Source of the DNA: Harmonia axyridis
Lineage: Eukaryota; Arthropoda; Insecta; Coleoptera; Coccinellidae
Reading direction: 5' to 3'
Assembly: GCF_914767665.1 (NCBI RefSeq)
Contig: NC_059504.1
Location: forward strand, 188,501 to 252,500
DNA length: 64,000 nucleotides
This document shows positions 59,307-64,000 of this stretch, one piece after another (within the stretch, counting starts at the first letter, position 1; each line of letters starts with the position of its first letter). Both the position numbers and the translations under genes were made by a program. Under the pieces are notes generated by a model. It worked only from the letters and a program-made list of their open reading frames with translations. It searched no databases and was not told the origin of the DNA.

Positions 59307-60247
59307 TGGGGTATTTTTTTTTCGAGGTATATAACTTTAAGTTGGCATTACTGATCAAGATGGCGACCGATTTAACAGCTGTCAAGTGATTTATTCTCAG
59401 TTTGGTATGGCAATTCATCATGAATAGACTCACGCCTGAACAACGCTTGCAAATAGTGCAATTTTATTTCGAAAATAATGGTTCTGTGCGGAATACGTAT
59501 CGCGCACTACGTCAATTTTATTTTGTTTAGCGATGAAGCGCACTTCTGGTTGAATGGCTACGTCAACAAACAAAACTGCCGCATTTGGAGGGAAGCTAAT
59601 CCTCAAGTGTATGTCGAAACACCGTTACATTCAGAAAAACTGACTGTTTGGTGCGCTTTATGGGCTGGTGGAATCATTGGTCCGTACTTCTTCAAAAACG
59701 ATGATGGCCAGAACGTTACAGCCAATGGTGATCGGTATAGAGCCATGATTACTAACTTTTTCATTCCTGAATTGAACAACCATGATGTCCAGGAGCTGTG
59801 GTTCCAACAAGACGGCGCAACATGTCACACAGCTCCTGCCACAATCGATTTATTGAAAGACACGTTTGGTGACCACCTAATTTCACGTTTTGGACCTGTG
59901 AATTGGCCTCCAAGATCTTGTGATTTAACACCGCTAGACTAATTTCTGTGGAGCTATGTAAAGTCATTGGTCTATGAGGATAAGCCACAAACCCTTGACC
60001 ATTTGGAAGACAACATTCGCCGTGTTATTGCCGATATACGGCCACAAATGTTGGAAAGAGTAATCGAAAATTGGACGTCCAGATTGGACTACATCCGAGC
60101 CAGCCGTGGCGGTCCTATGCCAGAAATCATATTTAAAATGTAATGCCACAAGATTATCTTGCGGATAAATAAAATTCATGTCAATCGAATAATCCATCGT
60201 AGTTGTATTGCAATTTAAAGTTCTACAGCTCTAAAATAAACACCCTT
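59307..60247 (+). mobile_element. Family-1 mariner deletion derivative, copy 5
   Basis: 941 bp flanked by TA. It has the same internal deletion. The C-terminal half is open for 154 codons (59478-59942) and then stops at a TAA where the other copies have Tyr of DYFLW. Confidence 0.9.
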
Positions 60248-60530
60248 TATATGAAAATTCTCCACAATCGATTCAAGACCTAAAAGATGGAAATCGTGTA
60301 GTTATCGAGGATATGAAGCCTCAAATGTGCGAATTGGTTATTTAAAATTCCATGAAACGGAGATGGTGCTACAACCGTAGCCTTGTCGGCTATAAGGATG
60401 ATATCATCTCCATCATTGATGGCATACTTTCCTCTCAACAATAAAATGATAATCCATCGATTTCTATTAGAATAACCTCGCTATTTTCAATATCAAAATG
60501 AAACTTCTTATTGAAAAACCCTTCATAATA
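60248..60530 (+). mobile_element. Right remnant of the interrupted family-2 mariner
   Basis: It continues the transposase (SPQSIQDLKDG-like) and ends with AAAATGAAACTTCTTATTGAAAAACCC, the family-2 right terminus. Confidence 0.65.
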
Positions 60531-60719
60531 CCCGTTATTAATATCAAATAAACCCTTTAATTCTTCAATATGTCAAGGTGGTTGCTGACCTCGTAGACTC
60601 AAACACACGCTCAGGAGACAACGAAACGATTGATATTCTTGAAGCATTCTTCTAAAACGTTCATTCAGTCGTTACCTCATAGCCTTATTTTCGACACAAA
60701 GAGAAGCTTTCCCTATTCT

Positions 60720-61140
60720 TCGATAAAGAGTCGCCGGAGCGCCATTCTTTGACATCGTTCTCATGCAAGTTAATTAAAAAACTTGCGGAGGGGTGGCGCT
60801 CCGGGTGTAATCCATCAAGGTCGAACGAAGGACAAATACCGGGTCGTAACAATAATTTATTAGCGAATTGGTATGTTACCTCATTCCAAATATGTTCCTA
60901 GACAGAGCAATCAGTCCCTTCCCTCGTGGTGGGTTACCGGGGGTTAAACTTGGGCCAGAAAACGGAGGGGCAGAGAAGGGAGGAACGTGCCTCGTAACGT
61001 ACTCCGTCTCGTGACGTCATCGATGTAGTGAAACCACTGGGTCGAAGCACGCGGAACCTGCGTTGCCGAGTTGACCGTCTTGGCGGGTTGTATTTCCCCT
61101 CCTTTTTTGGGGTGGATGTTTCGTATCGGTCAGGATGAAG
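60720..61140. other. GC-rich island with nested hairpin and a CRE-like site
   Basis: It stands out from the AT-rich intron. An 11-bp perfect inverted repeat CCGGAGCGCCA / TGGCGCTCCGG (60734-60744 and 60794-60804) encloses GCAAGTT / AACTTGC (60765-60771 and 60780-60786). GTGACGTCATC lies near 61015. There is no coding frame with support. It may be an internal promoter or enhancer. Confidence 0.4.
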
Positions 61141-61143
61141 GAA

Positions 61144-62084
61144 AAGGGTGTTTTTTTTTAGAGCTATAGAACTTTAAATTGCAATAAAACAACGATGGAT
61201 TATTCGATTGACATTAATTTTATTTATCAGCAAGATAATCTTGTGGCATTACATTTTAAATACGATTTCTGGCATATGACCGCCACGGCTGGCTCGGATG
61301 TAGTCCAATCTGGACGTCCAATTTTCGATTACTTTTTCCAACATTTGTGGCCGTATATCGGCAATAACACGGCGAATGTTGTCTTCCAAATGGTCAAGGG
61401 TTTGTGGCTTATCCGCATAGACCATAATGACTTTACATAGCCCCACAGAAAGTAGTCTAGCGGTGTTAAATCACAAGATCTTGAAGGCCAATTCACAGGT
61501 CCAAAACGTGAAATTAGGCGGTCACCAAACGTGTCTTTAAATAAATCGATTGTGGCACGAGCTGTGTGACATGTTGCGCCGTCTTGTTGGAACCACAGCT
61601 CCTGTACATCATGGTTGTTCAATTCAGGAATGCAAAAGTTAGTAATCATGGCTCTATACCGATCACCATTGACTGTAACGTTCTGGCCATCATCGTTTTT
61701 AAGAAGTACGGACCAATGATTCCACCAGCCCATAAAGCGCACCAAACAGTCAGTTTTTCTGGATGTAACGGTGTTTCGACATACACTTGAGGATTAGCTT
61801 CACTCCAAATGCGGCAGTTTTGTTTGTTGACGTAGCCATTCAACCAGAAGTGCGCTTCATCGCTAAACAAAATAAAATGGACGTAGTGCGCGATACGTAT
61901 TCCGCACAGAACCATTATTTTCGAAATAAAATTGCACTATTTGGAAGCGTTGTTCAGGCGTGAGTCTATTCATGATGAATTGCCAAACCAAACTGAGAAT
62001 AAATCACTTGACAGCTGTTAAATTGGTAGCCATCTTGAACAGTAATGCCAACTTAAAGTTATATATCTCGAAAAAAACACCCTA
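61144..62084 (-). mobile_element. Family-1 mariner deletion derivative, copy 6
   Basis: 941 bp on the minus strand, ends AAGGGTGTT and ACACCCTA. It shows the shared internal deletion and broken frames; the C-terminus still reads LEKVIENWTSRLDYIRASRG. Confidence 0.9.
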
Positions 62085-62207
62085 TAGTTGCAATTTTCGG
62101 TATGAAAGTTAATTAGTTGATGCCTGAAATCAATTATAAGAGTATAATATTTGATGGTTAACAGACAATTTTTTAATTTCGGAAAAACTACCTCCTCGAA
62201 ATTAAAA

Positions 62208-62283
62208 TTCCTCGGTGACTTAGTTGATGGGAGCGCCGGGTTAATGATTCGAATGTTGCGGGTTCGAGTCCCGCTCGAGGAGT
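62208..62283 (+). tRNA. tRNA-like gene, anticodon AAT (doubtful)
   Basis: It folds as a tRNA: acceptor TCCTCGG with TCGAGGA, a perfect T-arm GCGGG-TTCGAGT-CCCGC, an anticodon loop TTAATGA (AAT, Ile) and a TTTTT terminator at 62287. The D stem has only three of four pairs and the anticodon stem relies on G-U pairs. The overall sequence does not look like a usual Ile tRNA. It may be a tRNA pseudogene. Confidence 0.4.
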
Positions 62284-64000
62284 TACTTTTTACGGAATTG
62301 AAAAATTGTTATACAGACATGAAATAATATGCCATTATAAAAGTTAAGGGTTTATTGATTTGGTCGATGTTTGGTTGAAATCCTTCCAATTGATATTGAC
62401 TACGAGTATTCATTATGTTCTGCCCGCATATTATTTTTTCTCATAACAAAACAGTCTTTTATCAATGCATCAAACTCGTTTCTATTCATTTTTCAAGAAA
62501 CCACAAATGAAGCGTTACTGAACCTTCGATATCTCCAGATATAATTCCTAAATTTGATAGGTATCTTTTGACATTCGGTATTAACCAGAAAATACGAATG
62601 GTGAGCATATTTTACCGATCAGCGATTCCAATTATTGCCTGAGATCGGTAATTTTGTACGTTTCCGATGCAGTTTGCTCAGAAAATGACCTGAAGGAACC
62701 TTTCACCCTGTTGAATCTACTACTTTTTTGTAATCCCTATACGAGTAGATACATAATAGTATAACCGGAACATAACTGAATTTTTCGTGTATAAAATCAA
62801 TATTCTTTTTTCCGAATGATTGATGAAGATGGAGTGGAAAGTTTGAGAAACAGAAAAGGTAAGAAAACCGATACCTACTTCCCAATGCTTTTCCTCAGGC
62901 CCTAATCCATTGAAACTTTCGATTAAGGATCTTCTGTTCAGGTTTCCAGATTGAAAATGACAAATGAATTTAGGAATCTTAGAGATGAAATTATTTGCGG
63001 GAGATGAGAATTCAGTAAATCCAATAATCGCATTTCGACTTATAATTTGAGCTCTGTTCAATCGATGAAATGAATTGTGTTGTTATGCAACAAAAAAAAA
63101 ACAGGTTTAGGTGAAAACCCATTGTTTTCTGTAACAAACTCTACGTACTAGCTGTCATTATTCTTTATTGGATTTTTATAATGAACGTCTGGAGCTATTT
63201 TTAGGAGGAAAAGAATGAAATTTGTTAAAAATAGGTTTCTACGGACCTCTTACTGTGAGAATTCATGAATTTATGAGTTAGAAGATCAAATTAAGAGGAG
63301 TAATTTCAGCGAAACAAAAAATCATACAGTTGAAAGAAAATAGTATATCATGAATCTCGTAGTAGATCGACAATTTTCGAATCCTGCATTTTGTTCAGTG
63401 CTTCCTTGAATATTTCAATTATATCCAACTCGGTTTTATATTTTTTCTACCTTATTTAGTACGAATATTCTGCAACTCGGAAAATTCCAGTCGAAAAAAG
63501 AGGAATATCTCTGAAACATCCGGTCTGGTAACTGTGAAATTCTAACCGTTTGATGATAGCCTTCTCACTCGGTGGAAGCTGAGCGCTTCAGATCAAAGGG
63601 TCATAAAGCAATTAACTCTTGATACTTAATTATAGATTACACATTACATGACTTGTGACACGAAGGTGTTTGTTTACCTTTATTGTTTCTACGTCTATTC
63701 TGAACACTCGCTCTTCATTATCTCACGAATGAACTTAAATTAATTTAATTTTCATTCCACGATAATTCATTTCTGCCTAAGATCATCTGCTTTTTGAAAA
63801 AATATTCGAAAAGGGCGTTTCACCAATTCGTTTGAGAGTGGTTTCGATTATTCATTGGAATCATTGCTATTTCAACTGCGCATTCGCCATTTTGCAATAT
63901 GATTACAGATAAAATTCCATAGTGTATGAAATTCAATTATATTCAGGCGAAAAAGTTTTTGAAGTTCCCGAAAACTTAGCGAAAAAATTGAATTTCATCA
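62284..64000. other. Intron sequence to the window edge
   Basis: No exon of the diacylglycerol kinase and no recognised element was found here. Confidence 0.4.

Noticed and set aside
61195..61440. Open frames of 81 and similar lengths on the reverse of mariners
   Set aside because: Antisense shadows of the transposase.
1..64000. Bacterial or viral insert
   Set aside because: No stretch shows bacterial operon layout or viral genes; GC-rich patches are small and unexplained, not clearly foreign.

Overview
This is a stretch of insect nuclear genome, most likely from a beetle. Genes are AT-rich, split by short GT-AG introns and spread over both strands. Two imaginal disc growth factor genes and a radial spoke protein are present. 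The 'TCAGT' arthropod initiator occurs upstream of several genes, and mariner, hAT, SINE and foldback elements are abundant. The species cannot be read from the sequence.

Left part (1-20.4 kb), with every gene except JMJD4 on the minus strand: TBC1D20 (331-1966); a small secreted Cys/Gly-rich protein with a textbook TATA/Inr promoter (2668-3871); a long AT-rich stretch (about 3.9-9.5 kb) that may be partly the 3'UTR of an SCP/CTDSPL-type phosphatase (9481-11540); JMJD4 on the plus strand (12135-13358); and a 13-exon MORN-repeat gene, RSPH10B-like (13686-19785). Just upstream lies a separate ORF (20412-20984) whose Cys-rich core resembles the first exon of the RSPH10B-like gene.

Middle part (21-40 kb): two divergently transcribed imaginal disc growth factor genes (21364-26254 minus; 27957-31550 plus) with identical intron positions. 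They are separated by a foldback MITE. Next come ebi/TBL1 (31992-34386 minus), a short tRNA-derived SINE with a 12-bp target duplication, an intronless HIRA (35609-38218 plus) and DTWD1 (38906-39913 minus).

Right part (42.7-64 kb): the 5' end of a diacylglycerol kinase delta/eta gene on the plus strand. Visible are the first exon (42746-42898), a possible alternative first exon (45231-45332) and the first PH-domain exon (48801-48911). The following intron runs to the window edge and holds transposons: copies of a DD41D mariner deletion derivative, remnants of a second mariner family (twice interrupted by the first, counting the IDGF-intron case), a hAT element with an 8-bp target duplication, several foldback MITEs, a palindrome of about 790 bp and a tRNA-like gene.

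The genes are ordinary housekeeping, ciliary, secreted and signalling genes, not one pathway. The most interesting signals are the paralogous Cys-rich exons beside RSPH10B, the IDGFs that keep the catalytic Glu but lose another catalytic Asp, the possible alternative DGK start exon, and the mobile-element structures. Exon boundaries were worked out by hand from splice consensus, reading phase and family alignment from memory.
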